Numbered from the stretch's first letter, positions 39,544-48,193 are shown. The stretch is DNA of 64,000 bases from Pseudonocardia parietis (GCF_017876315.1 NZ_JAGINU010000001.1:5332001-5396000); one strand, 5' to 3'. The notes: a model not told the origin generated them from the letters alone. Translations and numbers: made by a program.

Positions 39544-41757
39544 TCAGGCGGCGCGCGCGGAGCGCACCACGCCGCCCACGCTGTCGGCGGTCAGCTCGTC
39601 AAGGGTCACGAGATCGCCTCCGCCGGCAGCGGCCAGCGGCGCGGCCAGGCCGAGCCGGACGTGCCCGCTCTCGCAGTCGACGACGACGGTGTGCACGCCG
39701 TCCGCGGCCAGCAGCCCGGCGGCACGGCGGGCGTCGGCCACCGGATCGCCACCCGCGCGGGCGGCGACGGTGGCCCGGCCGTCGGTGAGCAGGACCAGCA
39801 GCGGGCGCCGCCGCGGGTCGCGGCGCCGCTCGGCGGCGAGCACGGCGCGCGCCTTCAGCAGGCCCTCGGCGAGCGGGGTGCGGCCGCCGGTCCGCAGCTT
39901 CGCGAGGCGCTGCTGCGCCGCCGGGACCGACGACGTCGGCGGCAGCGCCAGCTCGGCCGCGCGGGCCCGGAACGTCACCAGCCCGACCTTGTCCCGGCGC
40001 TGGTAGGCGTCGCGGAGCAGGCCGAGGACGGCGCCGGAGACGGCCGTCATGCGCTTGCGGGCGGCCATCGACCCGGACGCGTCGACGACGAACAGCACCA
40101 GGTTCCCCTCGCGTCCCTCCCGCTCGGCGCGGCGCAGGTCGTCGCGCCGGACGAGCAGTCCCGGTCCGCTGCGGCCGCGTGCGGCCTGGTGCGGGGCGGC
40201 GGCGAGGACGGTCGCCGGCAGGTGCAGGTCCGCGGCCCGGGTGGCGCCGGAGTCCGTGGGGCGCACGACGCGGCCGGTGTCGGTCCGTGCCCGGGACCGG
40301 CGCCCGGGCGCACCCGCGCCGAGACCGGGGACGGTGAACTTGCGGACCGTGGCCCGGTGCAGTCGCGCCGCGTCCCCGAGGGCGACGGCGCGCCCCGCTC
40401 CCCCGTCCCCGCCGACCTCCGGGGCGTCCTGGGCCTCGGAACCATCCGTCCCGGCATCGTGGCCGTCGGCGCGGGGGTCCTCGCTGGCGTCCGAGCCCGC
40501 TCCCGCCGGATCCTGCGTCCCCGGGTCGCCGGACGCCTCGGAGGTGTCCTTCGCAGCATCGGAGCCTGGCGCCCCCGGGTCCTCGGAACCCGCCGAGCCG
40601 TCGGGCCCGGCGTCGGGGCCGGCCTCCGGGCCGGCCTCGGGGTCGGTGCCGCCGTCCGGGCCGCCGTCGGGGTCCTCGGGGCCGTCGTCACCGGGACCGC
40701 CGGGGTTCGGGTCGTCGTCCGGGTCCTCGGGGCCGAGATCCTCCTCGGCGTCGCGCAGCGCCTCCTCGAGGTCCTTCTCGTCCAGGCCCGGCTCGTCGAA
40801 CGGGTCGCGGCGGCGCCGGTGCGGCAGCGCGAGCCGGGCGGCGACGCGGACGTCGTCCTCGGTGACGGCGGTCCGCCCCTCCCAGGCGGCGTGCGCGGCG
40901 GCGGCCCGGGTGATGACCAGGTCGGCGCGCATCCCGTCGACGTCGAACCGGGCGCACACGAACGCGATCCGCCGCAGCTCCCGGTCGGACACGCGCACCG
41001 AGGCGACCCGCTCGCGGGCGATCCGGAGCCGCTCGGCGGTGTCGCTCTCGGCGGCGGCGAACCGGGCAGCGAACCCGGCCGGGTCGTCCTCGAACGCCAT
41101 CCGCCGCCGGGTCACCTCGACCCGCGTGTCGACGTCACGCGAGGCCCGTACCTCGACGGTCAGCCCGAACCGGTCGAGCAGCTGCGGACGCAGCTCGCCC
41201 TCCTCCGGGTTCATCGTCCCGACCAGCAGGAACCGGGCCGCGTGCGAGACGGAGACGCCGTCGCGCTCGACGTGCGCGCGCCCCATCGCGGCCGCATCGA
41301 GGAGCAGGTCGACCAGGTGGTCGTGCAGCAGGTTGACCTCGTCGACGTAGAGCACGCCGCGGTGCGCGTCGGCGAGCAGCCCCGGCTGGTAGGCGCGCCT
41401 GCCTTCGGACAGCGCTCGCTCCAGGTCCAGCGACCCGACGAGGCGGTCCTCGGTCGCGCCGACCGGCAGCTCGACGAGCGTCGCCGGACGCGCCCCGGCC
41501 GACGCGCCGGGCAGGTGCGGCCCGTCCGGGCAGTCCGGGTCCGGTGCCGCCGGGTCGCACCCGAACCGGCACCCCTCGACGACGTCGAGGTCCGGCAGCA
41601 GCGCGGCCAGCGCGCGCACGGCCGTCGACTTCGCGGTGCCCTTCTCCCCGCGCACGAGCACCCCGCCGACACCGGGGTGAACGGCGTTGAGCAGCAGGGC
41701 CAGTCGCAGGTCGTCGTGGCCGACGACGGCGGAGAAGGGGAACCGGGGGGAACTCAC
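39544..41757 (-). CDS. Putative cobaltochelatase: fused ChlI-type AAA+ and ChlD-type VWA protein
   Basis: The 737-residue protein has an AAA+ ATPase domain (1-350; GVLVRGEKGTAKST near 33-46, GVLYVDEVNLLHDHLVD near 130), an acidic Pro/Gly/Asp-rich linker (about 355-450) and a VWA domain (about 540-737; VLFVVDASGSMAARK with the DxSxS metal site near 556). It is the Rv2850c-type Mg-chelatase-like protein of B12 clusters and is thought to help insert cobalt together with a CobN-type subunit, which is not in this window. GTG 41757 overlaps the cobQ stop (GTGA). Confidence 0.9.
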   Translation of the reverse strand: MSSPRFPFSAVVGHDDLRLALLLNAVHPGVGGVLVRGEKGTAKSTAVRALAALLPDLDVVEGCRFGCDPAAPDPDCPDGPHLPGASAGARPATLVELPVGATEDRLVGSLDLERALSEGRRAYQPGLLADAHRGVLYVDEVNLLHDHLVDLLLDAAAMGRAHVERDGVSVSHAARFLLVGTMNPEEGELRPQLLDRFGLTVEVRASRDVDTRVEVTRRRMAFEDDPAGFAARFAAAESDTAERLRIARERVASVRVSDRELRRIAFVCARFDVDGMRADLVITRAAAAHAAWEGRTAVTEDDVRVAARLALPHRRRRDPFDEPGLDEKDLEEALRDAEEDLGPEDPDDDPNPGGPGDDGPEDPDGGPDGGTDPEAGPEAGPDAGPDGSAGSEDPGAPGSDAAKDTSEASGDPGTQDPAGAGSDASEDPRADGHDAGTDGSEAQDAPEVGGDGGAGRAVALGDAARLHRATVRKFTVPGLGAGAPGRRSRARTDTGRVVRPTDSGATRAADLHLPATVLAAAPHQAARGRSGPGLLVRRDDLRRAEREGREGNLVLFVVDASGSMAARKRMTAVSGAVLGLLRDAYQRRDKVGLVTFRARAAELALPPTSSVPAAQQRLAKLRTGGRTPLAEGLLKARAVLAAERRRDPRRRPLLVLLTDGRATVAARAGGDPVADARRAAGLLAADGVHTVVVDCESGHVRLGLAAPLAAAGGGDLVTLDELTADSVGGVVRSARAA

Positions 41758-43286
41758 GGCCGTGAGGCTGCCAGACCGGAGGCCAGCACCGGGAGGTCCG
41801 CGGGAGCACCGTGTCCGATCACATGTTCAAGTGAGGACATGTCGAGGTGATGTTCGACCAGGTCTGCCAGCAGATCCTGCTGCCGGACCCGCTCCGCGGC
41901 GAACGACGTGTCCTCCGCCACCCGGAAACCGCGCCGGCCGGCCTCGGCGGCGAGCCGGGTGAGCAGCGCCCGGCGGAACCCGTCGTTCTCCGCCAGCCCG
42001 TGCCAGTGCGTGCCGAGGACGTGGCCGCGGTCGCTGCCCTCGTCCCCGAGGAGTCCGGGGTCACCGGAGCGCACCACCCGGCCGTGATGGATCTCGTAGC
42101 CGGTGACGGTCTCGCCCCACGCCGTCGTCGTCGGGGTGCCCAGGTGCTTGACCGGGTCGAACGCGATCTCGAGGTCCAGCAGCCCCAGCCCGTCGACGCG
42201 GGTGCCGGCGTCGGCCTCCACCCCGTCCGGGTCGGCGATCGAGCGGCCCAGCATCTGGTAACCGCCGCAGATCCCCAGCACCGGCCGCCCGGCCGCGGCG
42301 TGGGCCAGCACGGCGTCGGCCATCCCGGACGAGCGCAGCCACGCCAGGTCGGTGACGGTGGACTTCGAACCGGGCAGGACGACGACGTCGGTGTCGGCGA
42401 TCCGCGACGGCTCGGTCACGTACCGCACGGCGACGCCCGGTTCGCAGGCCAGCGCCTCGGCGTCGGTGGCGTTGGAGATCCGCGGGAACCGGACGACCGA
42501 CACCCGCAGCCACTGCTCGCCGCGCGGCGGGGCGGGCCGCCCGAGGACGCCGTCGGCGACCGCGGAGAGCGAGTCCTCGGCGTCCAGCCAGAGCCCGTCG
42601 ACGAACGGGAGCACCCCCAGGGTCGGCCGCCCGGTCAGCGTGCGCAGCTGGTCGAGGCCGGGCTCGAGCAGCCGCGGGTCGCCCCGGAACTTGTTGATCA
42701 CGAAGCCGGCGACCAGCGCCTGGTCGGCCGGCTCGAGCACGGCGAGGGTGCCGAACAGGTGCGCGAGGACACCGCCCCGGTCGATGTCGCCGACGACGAG
42801 CACCGGCAGCCCGACCCGGCGCGCGAGCCCCATGTTGGCCAGGTCGGTGGCCCGCAGGTTGATCTCGGCCGGGGAGCCCGCACCCTCGCAGACGACGACG
42901 TCGTAGCGGCTGCGCAGGGTCGCGAGCGACTCCGCGACGACGTCGGCCAGCGCCGCGGTGCGGTGCCGGTAGGACAGCGCCGACACCTGCCCGTCGGCCC
43001 GTCCCCGCACCACGACCTGGGAGGTCCGGTCGCCGCCGGGCTTCAGGAGCACCGGGTTGAGGTCGACGCCCGGTGTGATCCCGCACGCGTGGGCCTGCAT
43101 GGCCTGGGCGCGACCGATCTCACCACCGTCCGGGGTGACGACGGAGTTGTTACTCATGTTCTGCGCCTTGAACGGCGCCACCGACACCCCGCGCCGGTGC
43201 AACCACCGGCAGATCCCGGCGACGACGGCGCTCTTGCCGGCGTCCGACGTCGTCCCGGCGATCAGGACCGCTCCACGCATGACCAC
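41754..43286 (-). CDS. cobQ: Cobyric acid synthase
   Basis: The 510-residue enzyme amidates side chains b, d, e and g of adenosylcobyrinic acid diamide. LIAGTTSDAGKSAVVAGI near the start and VAPFKAQNMSNNSVVT mark the synthetase domain; VLGICGGYQMLG near 338-349 is the amidotransferase nucleophile, and ETVTGYEIHHGR and GTHWHGLAEND follow. GTG 43286 is preferred to ATG 43280 because a GATACT box ends 6 nt before it (leaderless). It is first of the leftward run cobQ, chelatase, cobO, cobB, cobE. Confidence 0.94.
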   Translation of the reverse strand: MVMRGAVLIAGTTSDAGKSAVVAGICRWLHRRGVSVAPFKAQNMSNNSVVTPDGGEIGRAQAMQAHACGITPGVDLNPVLLKPGGDRTSQVVVRGRADGQVSALSYRHRTAALADVVAESLATLRSRYDVVVCEGAGSPAEINLRATDLANMGLARRVGLPVLVVGDIDRGGVLAHLFGTLAVLEPADQALVAGFVINKFRGDPRLLEPGLDQLRTLTGRPTLGVLPFVDGLWLDAEDSLSAVADGVLGRPAPPRGEQWLRVSVVRFPRISNATDAEALACEPGVAVRYVTEPSRIADTDVVVLPGSKSTVTDLAWLRSSGMADAVLAHAAAGRPVLGICGGYQMLGRSIADPDGVEADAGTRVDGLGLLDLEIAFDPVKHLGTPTTTAWGETVTGYEIHHGRVVRSGDPGLLGDEGSDRGHVLGTHWHGLAENDGFRRALLTRLAAEAGRRGFRVAEDTSFAAERVRQQDLLADLVEHHLDMSSLEHVIGHGAPADLPVLASGLAASRP

Positions 43287-43326
43287 GCGATCAGTATCAC
43301 CGGTGCGCCGCGGCTACCCTGGGACC
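43287..43326. promoter_or_regulatory. Divergent leaderless promoters of cobQ and SURF1
   Basis: Only 40 bp separate the two start codons. On the minus strand GATACT (43298-43293) ends 6 nt before GTG 43286. On the plus strand TACCCT (43315-43320) ends 6 nt before GTG 43327. There is no room for untranslated leaders, and the -35 regions overlap. Confidence 0.6.
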
Positions 43327-44169
43327 GTGCGTTTCCTGCTGCGTCCCGGGTGGATCGCCTTCACGGTCGCCGTGCTGGCGTTCGTGGTCCTCTGCTACAC
43401 GCTTCTCGCGCCGTGGCAGTTCGACCGGGAGGCCGAGCGGGACGCGCAGAACGAGGCCATCGCCGCCGCCGATGCGACGCCTGCGGTGCCGTTCGACGAG
43501 CTCGTCCCGGCGGGCGCGGCCGTGTCCGACGACGAGGTCTGGCGCCGCGTCGCGCTCACCGGCACCTTCGAGCCCGACGCCGAGGCGCTGGTCCGGCTGC
43601 GCGTCGTCGACGGCGCCCCGGCCTACGAGGTGCTGACGCCGCTGCGGCTGGCCGACGGGCGCCTGGTCGTCGTCAACCGGGGATCGGTCGCGGCGGGCGA
43701 CGGCGGCGTCGTCCCGGAGTTCGCGCCGGCACCGGCCGGGCAGGTGACCGTCGAGGGGCGGTTGCGGCTGAACGAGAACGATCCGCAGGGCCGCGCGCCG
43801 CTGTTCGACGGCGACACCCGCCAGATCTACGCCGCCGACTCCCGGGCCGTGGCGGACGCGACCGGTACGACCCCGGTCGAGGGCGTCGTCTCGCTGGAGC
43901 AGGGGCAGCCCGGCGTGCTGAACCCGATCCCGATCGCGCCGCCCGGCGGCGGGGCCCCGTTCACCAACTTCTCCTACGCGCTGCAGTGGCTGACGTTCGG
44001 TCTGGTCGCGCTGGTGGCGCTGGGGATCTTCATCCGGCTCGAGCTGCTGCAGCGACGCGGGCGCCGGGCCTCCGCGGGCAGCCTGCGCGACCAGCTGTCC
44101 GGCCGCGACGGGTACGGGACGGACCAGGATCCCGGTGGGTCGGACAAGGAGAAGTCCCCGGTGCGGTGA
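43327..44169 (+). CDS. SURF1-family protein, cytochrome oxidase assembly
   Basis: The 280-residue protein has an N-terminal membrane helix (about 8-28) ending in the conserved APWQFDREAERDAQN, an external domain with DDEVWRRVALTGTFEP and LVVVNRGSVAAGDGG, and a C-terminal helix (about 220-240) after NFSYALQWLTFG. SURF1 helps insert haem a into subunit I of cytochrome c oxidase. GTG 43327 is fixed by the leaderless promoter. SURF1 convergent with cobD is also the order Rv2235-Rv2236c. Confidence 0.9.
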   Translation: MRFLLRPGWIAFTVAVLAFVVLCYTLLAPWQFDREAERDAQNEAIAAADATPAVPFDELVPAGAAVSDDEVWRRVALTGTFEPDAEALVRLRVVDGAPAYEVLTPLRLADGRLVVVNRGSVAAGDGGVVPEFAPAPAGQVTVEGRLRLNENDPQGRAPLFDGDTRQIYAADSRAVADATGTTPVEGVVSLEQGQPGVLNPIPIAPPGGGAPFTNFSYALQWLTFGLVALVALGIFIRLELLQRRGRRASAGSLRDQLSGRDGYGTDQDPGGSDKEKSPVR

Positions 44170-44170
44170 A

Positions 44171-44270
44171 CGCGTTCCGCGGAACGCGAACCTCCCGCAC
44201 GTCAGGCCGCATTCCCCGGGCCCATCGCGTAGGCCGCATTCCCCGGGTACCTCGCGTTCCGCGGAACGCG
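44171..44270. repeat. Nested palindromes and tandem repeat between SURF1 and cobD
   Basis: The 18-bp perfect palindrome CGCGTTCCGCGGAACGCG occurs at 44171-44188 and at 44253-44270. Between them AGGCCGCATTCCCCGGG occurs twice, 27 bp apart (44204 and 44231). The block fills the gap between the convergent genes and probably acts as a bidirectional terminator. Confidence 0.85.
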
Positions 44271-44272
44271 CG

Positions 44273-45220
44273 TCAGCGGACGCTGCGCCCGAGTACGGAC
44301 GCAGCACCCACCGCGAGCAGCCCGGTCACCCCCGCGACCAGCCGCGACAGCCGGGCCGCCCGGTGCAGGTCCGCGGTCCCGGGCCGGCGCCCGTCCCCCA
44401 GCGACGGGCGTTCCTCGATGCCGTAGGCGTAGGTCGTCGCCCCGCCCAGTCGCAGCCCGAGGGCGCCGGCGGCGGTGGCCTCGACCGGGCCGGCGTTCGG
44501 GCTCGGGTGCCCGCCCGCGTCCCGTCGCCAGGCCCGCAGCGCGACCCGCGGCGAGCCGCCGACCAGCGGCGCGACGGCGACGGTGACCGCCGCGGCCAGC
44601 CGGGCCGGCCCGAGGTTGACCAGGTCGTCGAGCCGCGCGGCGGCCCAGCCGAACCGGGCGTGGCGCGCCGACCGGTAGCCGACCATCGCGTCGAGGGTGT
44701 TGACGGCCCGGTACCCGAGCAGCCCCGGCACCCCGGCGACGGCGCCCCAGACCAGCGGCCCGACGACGGCGTCGGAGGTGTTCTCCGCCAGCGACTCGAC
44801 CCCGGCGCGGGCCATGCCGTCGTCGTCGAGCAGGGCGGGATCGCGGGCGCACAGGCTCGGGATGCGTGCCCGCGCGGCCGCCCGGTCCCCGGCGTCCAGG
44901 GCAGTGGCGAGCGCCGCGCCCTCGCGCACCAGCGACGTCCCGCCCAGCGCGACCCAGGCCGACACGGCGGTGAGCACGGTCCGGGCCGCGGGACGGTCGG
45001 CGAGGCGGTGCTCCGCGAGGGCACCGGCCAGGACGACGCCGCCGACCAGCACCGCCGTGTACGCGACGCCCGCGGTGCGTGAGTCGCCGTACAGGCGCTG
45101 CTCCAGCCGGGTGGCGAGCGTCCCGAACCCGGCCACGGGGTGCCCGCGGCGCGGGTCGCCCAGCACCGCGTCCGCCAGGATCCCGATCATCAGCCCGGCC
45201 GCCCGGGCACTGTCGCGCAT
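44273..45220 (-). CDS. cobD: Adenosylcobinamide-phosphate synthase
   Basis: The 315-residue membrane protein attaches aminopropanol (phosphate) to adenosylcobyric acid. LADAVLGDPRRGHPVAGFGTLATRLE near the start, SLAENTSDAVVGPLVWGAVAGVPGLLGYRAVNTLDAMVGY in the middle and GGHPSPNAGPVEATAAGALGLRLGG are the CobD/CbiB signatures, and several helices are hydrophobic. ATG 45220 is chosen over upstream starts because TACGGT ends 8 nt before it (leaderless). Confidence 0.93.
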   Translation of the reverse strand: MRDSARAAGLMIGILADAVLGDPRRGHPVAGFGTLATRLEQRLYGDSRTAGVAYTAVLVGGVVLAGALAEHRLADRPAARTVLTAVSAWVALGGTSLVREGAALATALDAGDRAAARARIPSLCARDPALLDDDGMARAGVESLAENTSDAVVGPLVWGAVAGVPGLLGYRAVNTLDAMVGYRSARHARFGWAAARLDDLVNLGPARLAAAVTVAVAPLVGGSPRVALRAWRRDAGGHPSPNAGPVEATAAGALGLRLGGATTYAYGIEERPSLGDGRRPGTADLHRAARLSRLVAGVTGLLAVGAASVLGRSVR

Positions 45221-45275
45221 GGGAACCGACCGTAGGGCGGCGGTGTCCGGGGCCGACAGGGGAGGATCTAGCACC

Positions 45276-45905
45276 ATGCGCACGGACCTGAACCCCTCCG
45301 AGCTGGGCTCCGGCCCCTTCTACAAGCTGCTGACCAGCGTCGTCGTCCCCCGCCCGATCGCCTGGGTGTCCACCCGATCCGCCGAGGGCGTCGACAACCT
45401 GGCCCCGCACTCGTTCTTCACGGTCTCCTGCGTCGACCCGCCGATGATCCAGTTCACATCGGTCGGGAAGAAGGACTCGCTGCGCAACGTCTCGCAGACC
45501 CGGGAGTTCGTCGTCTGCCTGGCCGGTGAGCCGATGTTCGAGAAGATCAACGCCACGTCGACCGACTTCCCCGCCGAGATCAGCGAGTTCACCTCGGTCG
45601 GCCTGACCCCCGAGCCGAGCGCCACGGTCGCGCCGTTCCGGGTCGCCGAGTCTCCGGTCGCGCTCGAATGCGTGCTGCACGCGAACATCGAGCTCGGCAA
45701 CTCGACGGTGGTGATCGGCCGCGTGACCCACGCGTCGATCGACGAGGACGTGTTCGTCACCGACGCCCGCGGCAACCACCTGCCCGACGTCCGCAGGCTG
45801 GCCCCGCTGGCCCGGCTCGGGCGCAACGAGTGGTCCCGGCTCGGCGAGGTCGTCGAGATCAGCCGGATCCCGTACAAGGACTGGCCGGGCCACTACGGGC
45901 AGTGA
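45276..45905 (+). CDS. Flavin reductase-like FMN-binding protein
   Basis: The 209-residue protein has the split-barrel flavin reductase fold: KLLTSVVVPRPIAWVSTRSAEGVDNLAPHSFFTVSCVDPPMIQFTS covers the FMN-binding core, and LECVLHANIELGNSTVVIGRVTHASIDEDV the dimer strands. Such proteins reduce FMN with NAD(P)H for a partner monooxygenase, or act as FMN-dependent decarboxylase-type enzymes. ATG 45276 follows GGAGGAT. It is divergent from cobD and is the first gene of the catabolic island; a co-transcribed monooxygenase is not present. Confidence 0.85.
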   Translation: MRTDLNPSELGSGPFYKLLTSVVVPRPIAWVSTRSAEGVDNLAPHSFFTVSCVDPPMIQFTSVGKKDSLRNVSQTREFVVCLAGEPMFEKINATSTDFPAEISEFTSVGLTPEPSATVAPFRVAESPVALECVLHANIELGNSTVVIGRVTHASIDEDVFVTDARGNHLPDVRRLAPLARLGRNEWSRLGEVVEISRIPYKDWPGHYGQ

Positions 45906-45992
45906 CTCCTCGTCCGGCGGCACCGCCTCGCGCCGGGTCTGAGGAGTCCCACCTGAGCAGCCCCACCGCCGGGCTGTCCGCGGTAGCATCCA

Positions 45993-46018
45993 TTAGGCGT
46001 CAGTGTCCTGACGACTAA
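45993..46018. promoter_or_regulatory. Inverted-repeat operator candidate before the TIM-barrel gene
   Basis: TTAGGCGTCAG (45993-46003), a 4-nt spacer and CTGACGACTAA (46008-46018) form an 11-bp inverted repeat with one mismatch. It lies 46 bp before the start of the TIM-barrel gene. The word GTCCTGACGAC within it recurs before the SDR gene at 53904-53914. Confidence 0.6.
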
Positions 46019-46063
46019 CTGAGAGGGCCTGACGACCAGCGGGGGCCGGCGACCAACGGAGGT

Positions 46064-47011
46064 GTGCGTGCGCACGGTGGCTGCTGCCCGGCGGGCGCGA
46101 GCGTGACCACGCACGGCCGTCCACTGGCCCTCGCCGCCGGAACCGTGCCCGACCTCGATCCCGCGGCCGCCGTACGGTGCGCCGCCGACGCGGGCTATTC
46201 CCTGGCGGGGGTGCGCCTCACGGGAGCACACCCGGCGGACTCGGTCCGGCCGGTCGCCGCCGCGCTGACCGCCACCGGTGTCGGGCTCCTCGACGTCGAG
46301 TACGTCCGGCTCCTGCCGGGACCGTTGTCCGACGCCCAGCGCCGGGTCGCCGATGCCGCCGGTGAGCTGGGCGCCCGGCACCTGCTGGTGGTCAGCGACG
46401 ATCCGGACGAGGCCGCGACCTGCGCGAAGCTCGCCGAGCTCGGCGAGCTGCTCGCCGGGTCCCCGACCCGGCCGGCGCTCGAGTTCATGCTGTTCACCGC
46501 GGTGCGGACACCGATCGACGCGGTACGCATCGCACATGCCGTCCCCGGTGTGGGGGTGGTGCTCGACGTCCTGCACCTGCACCGCGCTGCCGGCCCTGCC
46601 ACGGGCGACGCCGCGGGCCCTGCCATCGACCCTGCCATCGACCCCGCCGTCGACCCCGCCGTCGACCCCGCCATCGACCCCGCGGTGATCAGCTACGCGC
46701 AGCTGTGCGACGTCACTGCGGCGGTAGCGCCCGCGGACCCTGACGGGCTCGCCGACGAGGCCCGGCACCGTCGGGAACCGCCCGGCCGGGGCCTGCTGGC
46801 ACTGGACCGGTTCGTGGCCGCGTTGCCGCCGGCCTGCCCGATCAGCGTAGAGGTGCAGTCGGCCCGGCTCACCTCCGCGCTGGGCCCCGCCGCCCGTGCG
46901 GCGCTCGTGCTGGACGCGGCGCAGACGGTGCTCGCCCGCGCACGGCCGCAGCCGCCCTCCGTACCCACCATCGGCGGCGGCGGGCTCCCGCCCGGCGTCA
47001 TCCCGTCCTGA
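46064..47011 (+). CDS. Sugar-phosphate isomerase/epimerase-like TIM-barrel protein
   Basis: The protein of about 315 residues has the xylose-isomerase-like TIM barrel of the AP-endonuclease-2 family: LAAGTVPDLDPAAAVRCAADAGYSLAGVRL at the first strands, LDVEYVRLLPG, LLVVSDDPDEAATCAKLAELGELLAG, LEFMLFTAVRTPIDAVRIA and VGVVLDVLHLHRAAG. The metal-ligand Glu and Asp sit in LEFM and VLDV. A 12-bp repeat encodes PAID/PAVD units near 185-207. GTG 46064 follows GGAGG closely; GTG 46103 is an alternative. It is probably an isomerase or dehydratase of the island pathway. Confidence 0.72.
   Translation: MRAHGGCCPAGASVTTHGRPLALAAGTVPDLDPAAAVRCAADAGYSLAGVRLTGAHPADSVRPVAAALTATGVGLLDVEYVRLLPGPLSDAQRRVADAAGELGARHLLVVSDDPDEAATCAKLAELGELLAGSPTRPALEFMLFTAVRTPIDAVRIAHAVPGVGVVLDVLHLHRAAGPATGDAAGPAIDPAIDPAVDPAVDPAIDPAVISYAQLCDVTAAVAPADPDGLADEARHRREPPGRGLLALDRFVAALPPACPISVEVQSARLTSALGPAARAALVLDAAQTVLARARPQPPSVPTIGGGGLPPGVIPS
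46619..46684. repeat. In-frame tandem repeat, 12 bp x 5.5
   Basis: CCTGCCATCGAC-like units repeat in frame inside the TIM-barrel gene and encode PAIDPAIDPAVDPAVD. The insert lies between strands of the barrel and so is probably a surface loop. Confidence 0.8.
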
Positions 47012-47021
47012 GGAGCGACCC

Positions 47022-47621
47022 ATGGCCCGGCTGCGCGCACTTCCCCTCGCCGACTTCGATCCCGCTCTGCGCACCACGCTCGGTCCGGCCGCCGACGCCG
47101 ACCCGCAGGGCCTCGGGCTGCTGCGGGTCTTCGCCCAGCGTCCGGAGCTGGCCCGCGCCTTCCTCGCGTTCCGCTCCGAGCTCACCGCGCGGTCGGACCT
47201 GCCGCCGCGGCTGCTGGAGCTGGTCCGGCTGCGGGTCGCCTTCCACAACCAGTGCCGCAGCTGCATGGCCCTGCGCACGGCGGGCGGTGCGGCCGACGGC
47301 GTCACCGAGGCGCTCGTCTGCTCACTGGAACGCCCGGCGGAGGCCCCCGACCTCACCGAGGCGGAGAAGGCGGCGCTGACCTACGCCGACCTGCTCGCGA
47401 CCGACCACCTCGCCGTCGACGACGCGGTGTTCGACCGGCTGCGTCTGCACTTCGGCGAGCCGCAGATCGTCGAGCTCGGCGTCGCGCTCGCGGTGTTCAT
47501 CGGGTTCGGGCGGCTCTCGGCCACCTGGGACCTGGTCGACGACCTGCCCGAGCGCTTCCACGACCGCGACGCCCCGGTGACCCCGTGGGGCGACGGGACG
47601 GTCGTGGCCGACCACCGCTGA
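47022..47621 (+). CDS. Carboxymuconolactone decarboxylase/AhpD-family protein
   Basis: The 199-residue all-helical protein contains LRVAFHNQCRSCMALRTAGG with a CxxC pair, as in AhpD-like members, followed by LTEAEKAALTYADLLATD. AhpD-type proteins are thiol peroxidase partners; CMD relatives act in aromatic breakdown. The CxxC favours a redox role. TGAGGAG before ATG 47022 is a good ribosome site, and it follows the TIM-barrel gene by 10 bp, so both are in one operon. Confidence 0.83.
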   Translation: MARLRALPLADFDPALRTTLGPAADADPQGLGLLRVFAQRPELARAFLAFRSELTARSDLPPRLLELVRLRVAFHNQCRSCMALRTAGGAADGVTEALVCSLERPAEAPDLTEAEKAALTYADLLATDHLAVDDAVFDRLRLHFGEPQIVELGVALAVFIGFGRLSATWDLVDDLPERFHDRDAPVTPWGDGTVVADHR

Positions 47622-47647
47622 CGCCTCCGGGCGGCAGCACGCGGTCG

Positions 47648-48193
47648 TCAGCGGGCGATGCGCCAGGTGCAGTGCTCCGCCGGGTCCGCCGGCGGAGCGA
47701 CGGTCCACCGTCCGCCGCCGTGCCCGGCGATCGTGTGCATGCACCGCGCGCAGTACCGGGGCCGCTCGGCAGGCACGCCCTCGACCTCCCCGTCACCGAC
47801 GGTCGCGGTGGCGGGATGGTCGCGCCAGTACCGCAGCCCGCTGCCGCACTCGTGCCGGAACTCGACGGCGTCGGCCGTCTCGTGCACGGTCCCGGTGGAG
47901 CCGTGCGCACGGAGCAGCGCGGCGATCGCAGCCGGGTCGATCCGGTCCGGCACCAGGGCGTCGAGCCCGACCCGGGTGCGGTCGACCAGCTCGTCGAGCA
48001 CCTCCTGCAGCGGCGTGCCGTGGTCGACGGCCACGTCGATCGCCGCCGCGATGATGCCGATCAGGCGGTCGTGCAGCTCGCGCCAGCGCGCGTGCTCGGC
48101 CTCGACGAGTGCCGCCACCTGCGGTGACGGGCCGAGGGCGGCCAGCCGCTCGGGCAACGGTGTCAGGTCGAGTGGCCCGGGATCGGTGCTCAT
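47648..48193 (-). CDS. Unknown Cys/His-rich protein in the Liv operon
   Basis: I do not recognise this 181-residue protein. The N-terminal half is helical (VAALVEAEHARWRELHDRLIGIIAAAID). The C-terminal half carries possible metal ligands: FRHECGSGLRYWRDHP, then RPRYCARCMHTIAGH and EHCTWRIAR, giving four Cys and several His. Its ATG overlaps the livF stop by 4 bp (ATGA), so it is translated from the liv mRNA and should act with the transporter or its substrate. There is no signal peptide or membrane segment. Confidence 0.65.
   Translation of the reverse strand: MSTDPGPLDLTPLPERLAALGPSPQVAALVEAEHARWRELHDRLIGIIAAAIDVAVDHGTPLQEVLDELVDRTRVGLDALVPDRIDPAAIAALLRAHGSTGTVHETADAVEFRHECGSGLRYWRDHPATATVGDGEVEGVPAERPRYCARCMHTIAGHGGGRWTVAPPADPAEHCTWRIAR

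Noticed and set aside
45993..46018. Transcription terminator after the flavin reductase gene
   Set aside because: The inverted repeat is of mixed composition with a short spacer and lies close to the next start, which fits an operator better. A terminator role is not excluded.
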